A stretch of 64,000 bases of DNA from Odontocerum albicorne (GCA_949825065.1 OX463864.1:14707327-14771326); one strand, 5' to 3'. Positions 51,165-62,030 are shown, numbered from the stretch's first letter. The notes: a model not told the origin generated them from the sequence alone. Numbers and translations: made by a program.

Positions 51165-51560
51165 GATGTACATATATACATACTTATCATCAAACCGTGT
51201 CCCTTGCAGGATAGCAAAAAAAACAGATTTCCGAACTATTCTATCCAAGCCCACAACATTCACCTCCTCCACACTCATACATCTCATCATGCACAATCTT
51301 CTATATTTTTAATTTCAGCTTCTTTCAAAATCTGGTCCATCTGGTTCAGTCACGTTTTCTTCGGTCTATCTCTTCCACTAACACCTTGCACTTCTGACTT
51401 GTATACTCGTTTAGTCAATCTTTCATCATGCATTATCTGTATATATCCAGACCATCTTAAATCTCCTTTATTCATCTTACTTAAAACGTCCACTTGTTCC
51501 ATTAAATCATTCCTGATGTCTTAATTCCAGCTTCTTTCAAACATTAACACTCCACAAATT
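51165..51560 (-). mobile_element. RT-A 3' end
   Basis: In reverse: CATATATACATACTTATCAT, CAAACCGTGTCCCTTGCAGG, CTCCTCCACACTCATACATC, TCATCATGCACAATCTTCTA, then TCTGGTCCATCTGGTTCAGT and TCTTTCATCATGCATTATCT. The plus-strand frame 51204-51524 is only its shadow. Confidence 0.7.
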
Positions 51561-51844
51561 TTCCTTAGTGAAGGGAGATGTAATGTTTTTTAATTCGCTT
51601 TTTGAAGCACTTAAAACATCTTATATTAACTGTTATTTGCAGTTTACAGAGTCGAACAGTACTGGACAGTAAAATACGACATGAAAATTAAAAAGTGTTG
51701 AACTGTAAAATCCAAAATGTAAACTCTGCTGGAGCGTAGCATGAGATAATAGACTTATTTGAAAAGTAAAATTTGACTCTTATCGAGAGTCATGAAGTTG
51801 GAAGCTGCCGTATTCCAGAAGAAGAGTCAACAGACGCGATAAAG

Positions 51845-51990
51845 TTGTTTGTATTCACCCTAAGCAAGCGGGTGTCCCAGGTTCAATTCCTGGCGGATTC
51901 ACTTTAAGGCTGGTTTAACCCTAAGACCGTTTAACATCGGAATTAATGTGACCTGTATATTTACTTGCATGCTTATATATTGTTTTACTT
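51845..51990 (+). mobile_element. tRNA-derived SINE
   Basis: Contains a good B-box arm, CCAGGTTCAATTCCTGG, in which CCAGG and CCTGG can pair as a T-stem, followed by CGGATTCACT. The body TTAAGGCTGGTTTAACCCTA, AGACCGTTTAACATCGG corresponds to the GACCTCTTTAACAT block of the other SINEs. The A-box half is poor, so this is not a functional tRNA gene. Confidence 0.6.
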
Positions 51991-52064
51991 TCTTTCCTAA
52001 CGATTGTTTCATTACGTTTATTTTTCATGTGTTTTAAATTATTTTTTATATGCCCTTTTGTAAT

Positions 52065-52590
52065 GTATGAAGCACTCACTACTTCATACATATCATCACG
52101 CTGTCTCCCTTGCTGGTAAGGCAGAGAGAACAGATTTCACACACAACTGTCCCCTCTTCGAAATTCATATTCAATTATTATTCACAATTCTCACTTTAAA
52201 TTCTTTCAAACTCCGGTCCATTTGCTCCTGCCACGTTCTCTTTGTTCTACTCGTACATCTTCCTCGCATAAGTTACACTTGTGACTTGTATACTCGTTTA
52301 GTCATTCTACTAATAATAGTTATTTCTTTCTGTGTCCACCAAACCATCCTTAAGCTCCATTCCTCATCTTACTGAAAACATCCCCTTTACACATGAATTA
52401 ATTTCTGGTGTGTTCATTCCGCGTTCTTTCAAACATTGAATTCCACAAATCAAATTAAATTACCTGTTGTTTTTTTTCACAAACATGTATTTATTAAATT
52501 TATTTTCATACACAAATAAATAAAATAAAATACGTCCAAACCACCTTATAGCAGCTTTTATTCATCTTACTCAAAACTCACTATTTTTTA
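52065..52590 (-). mobile_element. RT-A 3' end with a LINE-C tail inside
   Basis: 52085-52455 is RT-A in reverse (ACATATCATCACGCTGTCTC, CCTTGCTGGTAAGGCAGAGA, then ACTCCGGTCCATTTGCTCCT and TCATCTTACTGAAAACATCC). 52456-52528 is a LINE-C tail on the plus strand (AAATTAAATTACCTGTTGTT to AAATAAATAAAATAAAATA). RT-A-like sequence resumes (TACGTCCAAACCACCTTATA, TTCATCTTACTCAAAACTCA) to 52590. Confidence 0.65.
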
Positions 52591-52659
52591 TATAATTGTT
52601 TTTTGTTATAAAGTGCATTGTACCGTTAATTAGTAAATACAAAAAAATAATTTTATTCG

Positions 52660-53525
52660 AGTTAAAGTGATGTTAAGTCGAAGGATCTTCTTCAGCCTTC
52701 ATTCCCTTAAAGTGCTGCAAAGATTCTTGCTTACTAAAATCAAAATTTTACTCGTACAATCTCTGCTCTTTCCGATTCTGGACTATACGGACGTCTGTTA
52801 TTTGAATGTTACAGAAGAAAAGCTGGACAAATTACAGCGTATTCAAAATGTTTGTCTAAGATTTATTTTCAAGCTACGAATGTACGATCAAATAACTTCA
52901 TACCAGAAGGCATTGAACTCGTTGAATGTTAGAAATAGACGCCAAATTCACACAATGTCTATCGTATAATATCCTTAACTGTCCCGCCGCCCCCTCTTAT
53001 CTCGCCAAAAATTTTCAGCGTCTTTCCAATCATGGATTAGCGTTACGCTCAAACAGAAATTGTTTATTGGCCTTTCCAGTTCATCGCTCCTCTTTTTTAC
53101 GTACTATAGTCCTTTACTGTCCATGCAGGGAGACTCTGGAATCAGTTACAAACCAATATAAGTCTCGCTCCGTCCTTGGCATGCTTTAAGAAGCGACTGA
53201 AAAAACTCTTAATTTCTAGTCAGTAATATAACGTGTTTCTTTCCCGATTTTTCCTATCCTTTCCACCATCCCTTCCTTTACTTTTGATTGATGATATCTC
53301 ACTTTATATGAAAAATAATGTTCGGCTGATTGTCCGTCTTTGTGGGGTTCGTGGGCATATGCTCACGTATGTGTTTATGGATTTCGTGGGGATGGATAGA
53401 CATTTGAATGATTAATGCAACCATGTAACTTGCTTCATTTACTTTTGTCTGGTTGGCTGGAAGAGATTGCCGCCTGGCAATAAGCCTGCCAGATTGTATT
53501 TGCAATAAAAGTGTTAAATAATAAA
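52660..53525 (+). pseudogene. LINE-B: reverse transcriptase C-terminal part and complete 3' end
   Basis: Best LINE-B copy. Plus strand: FSLHSLKVLQRFLLTKIKIL, LVQSLLFPILDYTDVCYLNV, EEKLDKLQRIQNVCLRFIF, LNSLNVRNRRQIHTMS, then in the next frame NCPAAPSYLAKNFQRLSNHG, LALRSNRNCLLAFPVHRSSF and SVTNQYKSRSV. This is the thumb and C-terminal end of a CR1/L2-type enzyme. The 3' region runs to GCAATAAGCCTGCCAGATTG, GTGTTAAATAATAAATAAAT. Two or more frameshifts disable it; the catalytic palm is missing. Confidence 0.8.
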
Positions 53526-54430
53526 TAAATATTTCCAATGCTGCCTAAAATGTTGGCATTCGAGTGAAAAAGGCAAGTGAATAAATCCACATTTTTAACA
53601 ATGAACCGTTAGTCTGGCAAGTCTACACAATGCAGAAACAATTTTTGAAGTGCAGAGATTACGCAAAGTCACGCTGCTATAAATGTACTCGTACATTTGA
53701 AAAACATCATTTACCGTGTGAAAAACTTTATCTAATTAAATTACGTCTACCTTCTACAGTCGTCGTATTTTCTACTCTTTCGTTTCTGTTCATTCATACG
53801 CGTACGCTTGAGTTTGCGATTTTATCAAGCTCGGCTCTTTTGATTAACTCGAGCCCCCTTTCTCTGGGCAGGGGTCATCAAACATTTTCCATGAAAAAAC
53901 ATAGAAATCATATTTATATTTAATTCGGTTATTACTAAAGCCGAGATATAAAATAATACATTATGCACCCTCAATTTTCGGGGTGGCAGGAATTCTTTTT
54001 ATCCGGATAATTTTCTGCATAAAAAACTCAAAATTATCCTACACTCCCTTTTATTTAAAATACGAAGCAAATAAATTAATTTTTCCCCTTGCAAATCAGA
54101 TTTCGCAACATTAATTTGGGACGAGATGTAAAATTGACACCACGACTCAAAACTAAAGCACACGGCTGTTACACGAAAATACAAAATTTAGGATATAAAA
54201 TACCAGTATAAACAATAAAATAGTAAATAAAAAAGCAACAGCAATGCACTGCACTACAATTATCATTCAAATTTACAATTAAACGTGATGCGCCCGCCCG
54301 TTTGCATCAAAAGTTCACTGAATCTTACTTAGGACACCCAAAATATAATTTGCGACGTCATCGGCCGTGAATTCTAATCACTGACATGTGCTCAATGTTG
54401 CTAATTTATTTTTCTTACACATATTGTATT
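53526..54430. other. No gene recognised
   Basis: A GGCAGGGGTCATCAAACATT phrase at 53867 resembles a hAT-type end, and the inverse-looking CTAGACCTGG lies at 55740, but no target duplication links them. Frames at 53630-53923 and 53999-54184 show no motif. Confidence 0.4.
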
Positions 54431-54499
54431 ATTCAGTCGAATGAAAAAAAAAATAATAATATTTCGAAATATTCTTAAAAAAAATAGATTTTTTTCAAC

Positions 54500-54885
54500 G
54501 CCCCTTTTAATCAGCAGTAAATGCGAACCCGTATATTCGAAGGTAAACAGTACTGAAATTTTTGGACATCCTTCTTACAGCCCTGACTTGGCACCGAGTG
54601 ATTTTCACTTATTCCCGAAACTAAAGGAATTTTTGGGTGGAAAACAGTTCGCAAACGATAAAGACCTCAAACAAGAAGCGAGATCCTGGCTCAAATCTTT
54701 GGCGGTAGAAGAGTATAACATCGGAATTGAAAAATTGGTTCCACGTTACAATAAGTGCCTTGACAGCTATGGCGACTACATTGAAAAATAGAGTAAGGTA
54801 CTGTGACTTTGTAAATAAAGTTTTGTGTTGATATCTTTCGTTTTTATTTAGTTATGCCAAAACGTTCTTACTTTCTGGACGACCC
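54500..54885 (+). pseudogene. mariner transposase C-terminus, 5' truncated
   Basis: The plus-strand frame ends in a clear mariner tail: GHPSYSPDLAPSDFHLFPKL, KEFLGGKQFANDKDLKQEAR, SWLKSLAVEEYNIGIEKLVP, RYNKCLDSYGDYIEK, stop at 54791. The APSD aspartate is the third catalytic residue; the first two are missing. About 85 bases after the stop, ACTTTCTGGACGACCCATTA is the right terminal repeat. The left end is lost. It is a different mariner family from the 16.7- and 34.4-kb pair. Confidence 0.85.
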
Positions 54886-55400
54886 ATTATTGTTTTTAGT
54901 TAATTACGTATTCTATTCTATAAAGATGATGATTTGTGCAAATGATAATTTAAAGAAAAGAAGGGAGTGTAAAAACTATAGGGAAACTACTGTGGTATTT
55001 AACATTTAAGGAACTTCGGACAATAAATTAAGATTTGTGACTAAATAAGTAGAAAATTAAGAGCTAAAATATGGGACATGTTTAACAAAAAAGGATACCT
55101 GATGAATGATTATTTACGCTATTGTGAAAAAGAATGCTGACGGTGGTGTATTCACAAACTGAGATATTAAGAGCGTCACCACTCGCACACGGAATGACAT
55201 TGTTGAATGAATTTCTCGATATCGATAATTTGAGGATTAAGCTGCTTAATATAAACAATTGCACGTAATTGTAACTATTTTAAAATATTTTTTTTTCTTA
55301 TGTATATTGTTTGATGTCGTTGGATTTTTAAACCTGTAAAAAAATATATCATAAAATAAAATAAATTCACAAGTTCCTATTTTTAAAACAAGTATCATGA
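54886..55400. other. No gene recognised
   Basis: AT-rich, with one 60-codon minus-strand frame (55082-55264) that shows no motif. Confidence 0.5.
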
Positions 55401-55404
55401 TCTT

Positions 55405-55660
55405 GATTTTCGTCACCACCACATAATATTACTATTGGGGTAGTCAGAGAGAATAGATCTCGACTTCGTTCTATCCTGGAACATATTTTTCTTCTGGCCA
55501 CACAATACACTTCGTCATGCACATTCTCCTTTTATAAATGTTCTTCACTCTTTGCTCTGTCAAAATTTGGTGAATGTGGATGTGCCACGTTTTTTCTTGG
55601 TATTTTCAAACCTCGCGCAACTTCTATTGTACTTGACACATCTCATGGTGATAGCGAGAA
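55405..55660 (-). mobile_element. RT-A 3' end
   Basis: In reverse: TTTTCGTCACCACCACATAA, ATTGGGGTAGTCAGAGAGAA, TAGATCTCGACTTCGTTCTA, CACTTCGTCATGCACATTCT and ATTTGGTGAATGTGGATGTG, CTTGACACATCTCATGG. The original tail near 55400 is degraded. Confidence 0.65.
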
Positions 55661-56170
55661 AAAAATTAAATACGCCTTTAAACTGTTGGTACGGAAAAAA
55701 AATCAGCGGTCCGAATTCGGCTCGCGGATAGCAGTTTCCTAGACCTGGTTATGAGAGAATAACTTGGATGGTGGAAGGTAAAATGTAGTTGAAGGAAATG
55801 TATTTTTTTCACTTCGTCACACGTGTTATCGGCCGGAAACCGGCTATATTACATTTTAATTCACAGTACTAATGAATTTTAATCTAGACAAATTATCTCA
55901 AGCCGCTTCTATCCAGTCGCTGCCGGGGGCGGCCTCTATAAGTGCATGTAAAAATGTTGTAATTAATTTTGACGAAAATCATTTATTTTTTATTACAAAA
56001 AGACGCGCGACGAGTTCTAAAGACCCTCAAACATCCAACATTTTAGCATCACAGTTGAGATAGATTCAATCTTATAACGTTAGCTACCCAAAACGGCACT
56101 AAACGCTATATTTTTTTCGATAAAACATTTTTTATTTATTTATTACCTTACAAAAGTTTTACAAAATCAT
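55661..56170. other. No gene recognised
   Basis: 55700-55745 (GCGGTCCGAATTCGGCTCGC, TTCCTAGACCTGG) looks like the end of a hAT-type element. The frame 55872-56063 is unmatched: 63 codons, no motif, and no sign of splicing. Confidence 0.4.
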
Positions 56171-56176
56171 ATATAC

Positions 56177-57354
56177 CGGGGATGGCAAACAGTTCGATCG
56201 CGAAGCAATTTTTGGTCGATCACGACCGTCAACGTAACATACAATATGGCGTGCATGTTAGCTAATCTCATTATGCGCATGCACTTGTCAACGCAGTCAA
56301 TTACTTATCCTTTTTCAATATGAACATATCTAATCCAAATAAATGTGTGTATGTTATTTAACATGTATGTATAAGTTTTCTTTTCCTTAATATTCGCATG
56401 CTTTATGAAGCGACTGAAAAAACTCTTAATTTCTAGTCAGTAAAATAACGTGTTTCATTCCTGATTTTTCTTTTCCTTTCCTCTCCACCATCCCTTCCTT
56501 TCATTTTGATTGATGATATCTCACTTTATATGAAAAATAATGTTCGGGTGATTGTCCGTCTTTGTGGGGTTCGTGGGCATGTTCTCGCGTATATGTTTAT
56601 GGATTTCGTGGGGATGGATAGTCATTTGAATGATTTATGTGACCACGTAACTTGCTTCATTAACTTTTGTCTGGTTGGTTGGAAGAGATTGCCGCCTGGC
56701 AATACACCCGTCCGATTGTATTTGCAATAAAAGTGTTAAATAAAAATAAAAAAAATAAAAATAAAAAAAACATATCTAATCCAAATAAATGTATGTATGT
56801 TATTTAACATGTATGTATAAGTTTTCTTTTCCTTAATATTCGCATGCTTTAAAAAGCGACTGAAAAAACTCTTAATTTCTAGTCAGTAAAATAACGTGTT
56901 TCATTCCTGATTTTTATTTTCCTTTCCTCTCCACCATCCCTTCCTTTCCTTTTGATTGATGATATCTCACTTTATATGAAAAATAATGTTCGAGTGATTG
57001 TCCGTCTTTGTGGGGTCCGTGGGCATGTGCTCACGTATATGTTTATGGATTTCGTGGGGATGGATAGTCATTTGAATGATTTATGCGACCACATAACTTG
57101 CTTCGTTTACTTTTGTCTGATTGGTTGGAAGAGATTGCCGCCTGGCAATACACCCGCTAGATTGTATTTGCAATAAAAGTGTTAAATAAATAAATAAATA
57201 TTTATATTAATACACTTTTAGTTATTAGTTATCCTTTTTTAAGTTGTGTGTTTATGTGCCAATGTGTTAAATCTCGCAAATTTGATAGGAAGGTCGCGAC
57301 AATTTTTTTTTATGTAAAAAGTCGATCGCGACAACAAACAAGTTGGCCACCCCT
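56177..57354. mobile_element. hAT-like element with 8-bp target duplication
   Basis: Ends CGGGGATGGCAAACAGTTCG and, read inwards from the right, CAGGGGTGGCCAACTTGTTT; subterminal GATCGCG words also pair. ATATATAC is found directly outside both ends (56169-56176 and 57355-57362), matching at all eight bases, the target length of hAT transposons. No transposase remains; about 280 bases of element flank a duplicated LINE-B insertion. Confidence 0.75.
56325..57200 (+). mobile_element. Tandem duplication of a 445-bp block containing LINE-B 3' ends
   Basis: Two LINE-B 3' ends (from GCATGCTTTA(T/A)(G/A)AAGCGACTG to the GTGTTAAATAAA tail) lie in the same orientation, each preceded by the same 76 bases (ACATATCTAATCCAAATAAA to TTAATATTCGCATGC). 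The 76 bases belong to the hAT-like host. So one block of host plus LINE was duplicated; differences between the halves are a few per cent. The 74-codon frames at 56506 and 56952 lie in LINE-B untranslated sequence. Confidence 0.8.
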
Positions 57355-57362
57355 GATATATA

Positions 57363-58220
57363 CAATACCATAATGCCATTTCGTTTAATTATTTCGTTAT
57401 TCATTATCTTCCCATACCCAAAACATCTTTACGATTCTTTGAATATCTTACAAATATTGAAACATGATTCACGATATCGTTTATAATACTTGAAATACTG
57501 ACGGTTCGTAATGCTGGACATAAATCGGTTTCCATACTCCTGCCAGAAACACACGAAACCGTTTACAATCCAAATGTGTTAATATCAATTTGCTAAACAC
57601 ACTTGCAAGTTGTAATTAATCAATCGTCAGAATGCAATAACTGAGTAACTTCATGTCTAGATTGATGGATATTTTTTAATGTGGATATCAATCAAGTGGG
57701 CCGTTTTGACTTTTGAAATTTGCACTATAGTATAATTTCGTTTTCTGGTTGCCCTTAAGATTAATTTTTACCTACTCAAATTTTGAATTGTTGATTAAAT
57801 TAAATCAATTATATTTGATTATTTTTTTACTTTCCGTGTTGTAATTTACGTTAGTATTTTGAAACACAATATTTTGTAAGACATAAATGATGCGTTATGT
57901 TTTGTTTCATAATTGTTCCTTGACGTCATTATGGCGGCTTTCCTGGGATAATTTTGAAGGTGGATTTTTGATGAAAAAATAAGTCGTCTTCTCGTTGCTT
58001 GATGCTTTTTTACTATCGCAAAGGAAAAAATGGGCCCTACAAAAAAGACTTTCCTATCACGATACACATTTTTCGTCTTTTCTTCACCCATACACATTCT
58101 CACAAAACTTCGATGGTACAACACTTTTGTTATATACAGAAACAACGTGGCAGGATTTTCTTTTGCTATGTGACAATCGCATCTATTTTTTTATGATTAC
58201 GTGCGTACGTACGTTGTGGG
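57363..58220. other. No gene recognised
   Basis: AT-rich. The frames at 57846-58145 (minus) and 57995-58267 (plus) overlap each other on opposite strands and have no motif. Confidence 0.45.
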
Positions 58221-58224
58221 ATGA

Positions 58225-58500
58225 ATTAATTAGTGTCACTGTTTGTCAGATTGATGAGAATGTGTAACGGCGTTTTACATCATCAAAACTCGGAAAGAAA
58301 TATCGATTTATTTTTTCACTATATCACTCAGTGAGATACAGGCAAAAGCCTAGTTTACTGGGGACACGGCAAACGAAAGGCAACAAACCCAGATCCATTA
58401 AAATTGTGTGTCCAAATTAAATTACCTGTTGTTTTTTCGCAAATTATGTATTTATAGATTTCTTGTCATGTATAAATAAAACAAAATAAATAACAATAAA
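58225..58500 (+). mobile_element. LINE-C 3' end
   Basis: Begins TTAGTGTCACTGTTTGTCAG, with the full signature GGCAAAAGCCTAGTTTACTG, GGGACACGGCAAACGAAAGG, ending in an AAATAAAACAAAATAAATA tail. Matches 18410-18690 closely. Confidence 0.65.
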
Positions 58501-58504
58501 ATCT

Positions 58505-58715
58505 AACCAGAAATAAGTTCACAAATACACCACTATTAGGGTAGGTAAAGAGGACAGAGCATCAGACTTTTCTATCGCGACAAACATCTTTACAATACAA
58601 CTACGATTTTTATGACTTTTTCACATATGCTTCTTTACAAATATCATTCACTTGATCCAACCATACTTTCCTTGGTCTTTCTCTTTCACGCCTTCCTCTC
58701 ATATTTACACAATAC
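58505..58715 (-). mobile_element. RT-A 3' end
   Basis: In reverse: ACCACTATTAGGGTAGGTAA, AGAGGACAGAGCATCAGACT, then CATTCACTTGATCCAACCAT, ACTTTCCTTGGTCTTTCTCT and CACGCCTTCCTCTCATATTT, encoding GRRERPRKVWLDQVND-like residues on the minus strand. Confidence 0.7.
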
Positions 58716-58980
58716 AATAAAATGCGACAAAAACATAAAAAAATATGTACAGTGTATGACGACGTTACAGTAAACGATCGTGTATGTCAAATGTGGTTGA
58801 AAAGATTCCTTTATGGTAATACGACACTTGATGATGGTTTCACCTCTGAACGACTGATAATCACTGATGACTTGATAGTCATGGCTTCGATCGAGAATAA
58901 CAAGCGATCTACGACACAAGAGATTGCTGAAATACTGAAAAAATATCAAAAATACTGTTAACGAGCATTTAACATATAGT
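58716..58980 (+). pseudogene. mariner transposase N-terminal remnant
   Basis: 79-codon plus-strand frame: KHKKICTVYDDVTVNDRVCQ, MWLKRFLYGNTTLDDGFTSE, RLIITDDLIVMASIENNKRS, TTQEIAEILKKYQKYC. This follows the mariner pattern A-x-x-I-C-x-V-Y-G-E-D, then Q-R-W-F-x-R-F-x-x-G-N-F-x-L-x-D, and the second helix TTQEIAEIL. The GRP hinge is changed to ERL. No ends or catalytic part found. It lies against the RT-A fragment. Confidence 0.7.
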
Positions 58981-59440
58981 ATATGGTGTTGCGTTTAAAT
59001 AAATACGAAATTACTTTTCTGATAATCCAACAGTATTGTTGATAGCAAAAGACATTACTGATTATACCATGACCACGAAGCACAACTGGTTGGGCGATGA
59101 AAGCAGATTTCTCAGCGAGTTACGGTGTGGTATCACTAATCGTGATTGTCGCTGATGCCGCAAGATTAATGGTTCTTGTTACTTGTTACTTCTTCGGTGA
59201 GGAAGACGGAACTTGTTGAAGAGCAACAAAAGCCACATGATGAGTGATGGGAATCGTGGATGACTTTAACAATCAGGAAGGTTTTAGTGACATATCTAAA
59301 GACTTAGAGTTTATACAAAATAAAAGAAAAAAAGGTAATATATTATTTACAATAATAAAATATTCTACACTGAACGAGTCCATATACACGGTCTGTCCAA
59401 TGGGAAAGGTGACTGATTTTATTTACGCGTAACCACCAGC
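58981..59440. other. No gene recognised
   Basis: AT-rich, then a 62-codon frame at 59244-59432 without motif. Possibly further decayed mariner sequence. Confidence 0.4.
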
Positions 59441-59499
59441 GCCATCTGTGGATGAATAAATCAGTTGACTTACGACACATTTCGATTATCTTCCGTAAA

Positions 59500-60065
59500 A
59501 TTTTCAAAGCGCTGGCATCGCTGATTCATTCGTAATGATGCAACAATTGACAGTACCTTCTAAGTCTCGGTCGGATAAGGAACAATGGAGCTACGTGCCA
59601 ACATAAAATTTTGCTTTAAATTAGGTAAAAGGGCCGCAGAAACTTTTAAAATTATTCAAATTGTTTATGGTAGTGAAGCAATGAGTCGTAAGAACGTTTT
59701 TAATGGGTATGCAAGATTTCAAGATGGTAAAGAGAACATTGAAGATGATCAACGGCCTGGACCATCATTGACACTTCGAATCGAAGAAAATGTTCAAAAA
59801 GTGACTGAAATTCTTCGAAATGATCGTTGTGCGTCTACTAGGGATCTTCGTGGAGCTCACTGGAATTTCTAAACCCACAGTCTATCGCATTATAACAGAA
59901 AATTTGGGTAAACCGTACCCGCACACACTGACTGAAGATCAAAACATTTGCAGAGTGGACACTGCAAGGACATGAAAAGAGCGGCTGATATGGATCCAGA
60001 CTTCATGTCAAGCAATATAACAAGTGATGAAACATGGTGCTTTCAGCATGATATAGAATTACGTT
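59500..60065 (+). pseudogene. mariner transposase, N-terminal half to first catalytic aspartate
   Basis: The plus strand from 59585: MELRANIKFCFKLGKRAAET, FKIIQIVYGSEAMSRKNVFN, GYARFQDGKENIEDDQRPGP, SLTLRIEENVQKVTEILRND, RCASTRDL. In other frames ISKPTVYRIITENLGK, then PDFMSSNITSDETWCFQHDI, where SDETW holds the first catalytic aspartate. Similarity stops at about 60065, before the second. At least two frameshifts and a stop. This is a third mariner family in the window, of the HTH_48 type, as far as memory allows. Confidence 0.8.
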
Positions 60066-60094
60066 TGCCTTCAATTCTCGTTTTTTAATGCATT

Positions 60095-60547
60095 GTAAAA
60101 CAAATTATTTTTAAAGCTGCCTTATGACAAATATCATTTTAGGATACATACTCGTAAATTTCGCTTTTAATGTTATTGTTATGGGAAATAATTTCTCAAT
60201 TACGAATGAAACACGTTATATTACTGACTAGAAATTAAGAGTTTTTCAGTCGCTTCTTAAAGCATCCAAGGACGGAGCGAGTCTAACATTGGTTTGTAAC
60301 TGGTTCCAGAGTCTCACTGCATGTAGAGTAAAGGACGACGTAAAAAAAGAAGAGCGGTAAACTGGGAAGGCAAATAAACAATCTCTGTTTGAGCGTAGCG
60401 CTAGTCGATGATCGGAAAGACGCTGACATTTTTTAAAGTAAAACAAATTATTTTTAAAGGTGTCTAATTACAAATATCATTTTAGAATAAATACACGTAA
60501 ATCTTGCTTTAAATGTTATTGCTATGGGAAATAATTTCTCAATTACG
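60095..60547 (-). mobile_element. LINE-B fragment between 110-bp direct repeats
   Basis: A LINE-B piece in reverse (60205-60437; AATGAAACACGTTATATTAC to TTTGAGCGTAGCGC), truncated at both ends, is flanked by two direct copies of one 110-bp sequence (60095-60204 and 60438-60547, GTAAAACAAATTATTTTTAA to ATTTCTCAATTACG). The flanks differ from each other by about ten per cent. The minus strand shows QRLSDHRLALRSNRDCLFAF, PVYRSSFFTSSFTLHAVRLW and NQLQTNVRLAPSLDALRS. Confidence 0.8.
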
Positions 60548-60689
60548 CGTCCCCCCTTTCCAAGCGAATGTAAGTAACGAATTAACTCTGACCAATGGGA
60601 AAGAAATGTTCAAATTAACCATGGTACACAAACAGAAATAATACTCGTAATACATTAAAAACCTCATTTTTAAAATACTGAGTTATATC

Positions 60690-61080
60690 CCATCAACATA
60701 TTTACACTACACGGAAAGCCGAATACACGCAGTAGAAATGCGTGCACTAAGAATACATGGGGACACAATGTATGACAGAATACGGAATTAAGTGATTAAG
60801 GAAAAATGTGAAATTCAGGTGTAAAATCAAGAAGATATTCTGAGATGGTTTGGGCATGTACGACGAAAGAATAAAGAAATACTAAAAATACAAATATAAA
60901 TTGATTGGATCAAATTAATGACATTTTGAAAGAAGGAAATGTAAAAAGTGAGAGAAATTGCAGGAGCTGTATCTTAAATGAGAAGAGGCGAAAAATGTGT
61001 GTCATGACAGGAAAGTATCGCGCTCTTCTCTCTGACTAACCCGACGGGGAAACGGCCTGATGGTGCGTATGTCTTGACAC
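60690..61080 (+). pseudogene. RT-A C-terminus and 3' end
   Basis: Plus strand: VEMRALRIHGDTMYDRIRN-like, a KKILRWFGHVRRKNKEIL-like stretch, then DILKEGNVKSERNCRSC and KRRKMCVMTGKYRA-like sequence, ending TCTCTCTGACTAACCCGACG, GGGAAACGGCCTGATGGTGC. The middle GRR segment is deleted. Confidence 0.7.
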
Positions 61081-61082
61081 CA

Positions 61083-61440
61083 GACCTCCGTGGTCTAGCT
61101 GGTAAGACGCTTGAAATTCACTTAGGGGTTACGGGTTCGATCAGTATCCGAAAACAATAAAACATAAAAGGGATCGAAGTCAGGTAAAAATATTTGTCTT
61201 GTAACAATACTCGACGGGCCGAGTACGTGTATGAATGTTGTTAGCTCTTCATACGCTGTAATGTTCGTCGTCCGTGCTGAGCCTCGTAGTCGAGGATCCC
61301 CTCGCCATTCCAGTGTCAATTCAGTTGGAAAGCGAAGCTGTCCCGTGGATTTTTTTTATTGAGTGAGCCGTTGCTCACCAGCAAACTCTCCAGCCACACC
61401 GCTGTACTGGATTCGATGGCACACCCGAAGTGAGACGATC
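61083..61440. mobile_element. SINE head (plus) followed by a second SINE-like segment (minus)
   Basis: 61083-61150 on the plus strand has CCTCCGTGGTCTAGCTGGTA (A box) and GGGGTTACGGGTTCGATCAG (B box). From 61440 leftwards the minus strand carries a GCCATCGAATCCAGTACAGC region, an A-rich link and a GGCGAGGGGATCCTCGACTA, CGAGGCTCAGC segment like that of the 37.3-kb SINE. The relation between the two parts is uncertain. Confidence 0.5.
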
Positions 61441-61900
61441 GGAGCACATCCGCACGTTTTTTGTTCCCCTTTTTTTAACAATAGATATGGTAATGTTACC
61501 AACACTTACATTGATGAAACGCGTCGTCCGTGCCTGATCTAGTGACTCTAAACCCGAATGCTCGATTATTGGAGCCGAAGATAGTATTGTTTCAAGGCGA
61601 CGCTATTCAATATGTCCGAATTATCGCCTCACTCGCACTTGCAACTTCTTAAGTCAACTGTTTTATACCTGGCAGACCTTCAGAAGACTAAGCCAACTTA
61701 GAATACAGTATTTATAATCGAAGAAGTAAGTTTTCAACATTCATCCCATCTCAAAGAAGATGAGAAGTGGCAAACTTTTGGTTACGTTCCCAAATGTTTT
61801 CTATAATTTATATAAATAATGCATTATTAAAATTTTACATTTTCAGAAAAGAAAATAAGTATACCCAGCACATCTAGTTTGTTTACCGAGTCAATAATAA
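61441..61900. other. No gene recognised
   Basis: Mixed composition with no open frame of note and no recognised repeat. Confidence 0.45.
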
Positions 61901-61904
61901 TAAA

Positions 61905-62030
61905 ACTAATAAAGGACAAATTATATAGCGCCGTTTAGAGACCAAACTCTCGTTGAGGAGCTCTTACTCAAGATTTGATGACCGAAGTCATAGGTAATCC
62001 TTATGACATCGAACACTAGGCGGAAAAAGT
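61905..62030 (-). repeat. Single unit related to the 85-bp and 75-80 bp arrays
   Basis: AATTATATAGCGCCGTTTAG, AGACCAAACTCTCGTTGAGG, AGCTCTTACTCAAGATTTGA lines up with AATAGCACCATTAAGAGATC, AGAATCTCCTCAAGGGAGGT, GTTACTCGGGATTCGA of the 3.5-kb array and with the 35.7-kb units. Only one unit is present here. Confidence 0.5.

Noticed and set aside
51845..51910. tRNA gene
   Set aside because: A good T-arm/B box is present, but no complete cloverleaf could be drawn upstream, and the following body matches the SINE family. The same applies to 4683, 13250, 42555 and 61083.
53867..55745. A 1.9-kb hAT element with ends CAGGGGTCATCAAAC and CCAGGTCTAGGAAAC
   Set aside because: The ends agree only at the first four bases and the 8 bases outside do not match, so the pairing is not supported.
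55872..56063. 63-codon frame starting MNFNLDKLSQAASIQSL as a small gene
   Set aside because: No recognised motif, no flanking splice or promoter signals, and a length expected by chance; kept only as unassigned sequence.
56506..57176. Two 74-codon frames with nearly the same protein (DDISLYMKNNVR...), also seen at 39283-39495 on the minus strand
   Set aside because: All lie in the LINE-B 3' untranslated region, downstream of the reverse-transcriptase end. Their likeness reflects repeat copies, not a conserved protein.
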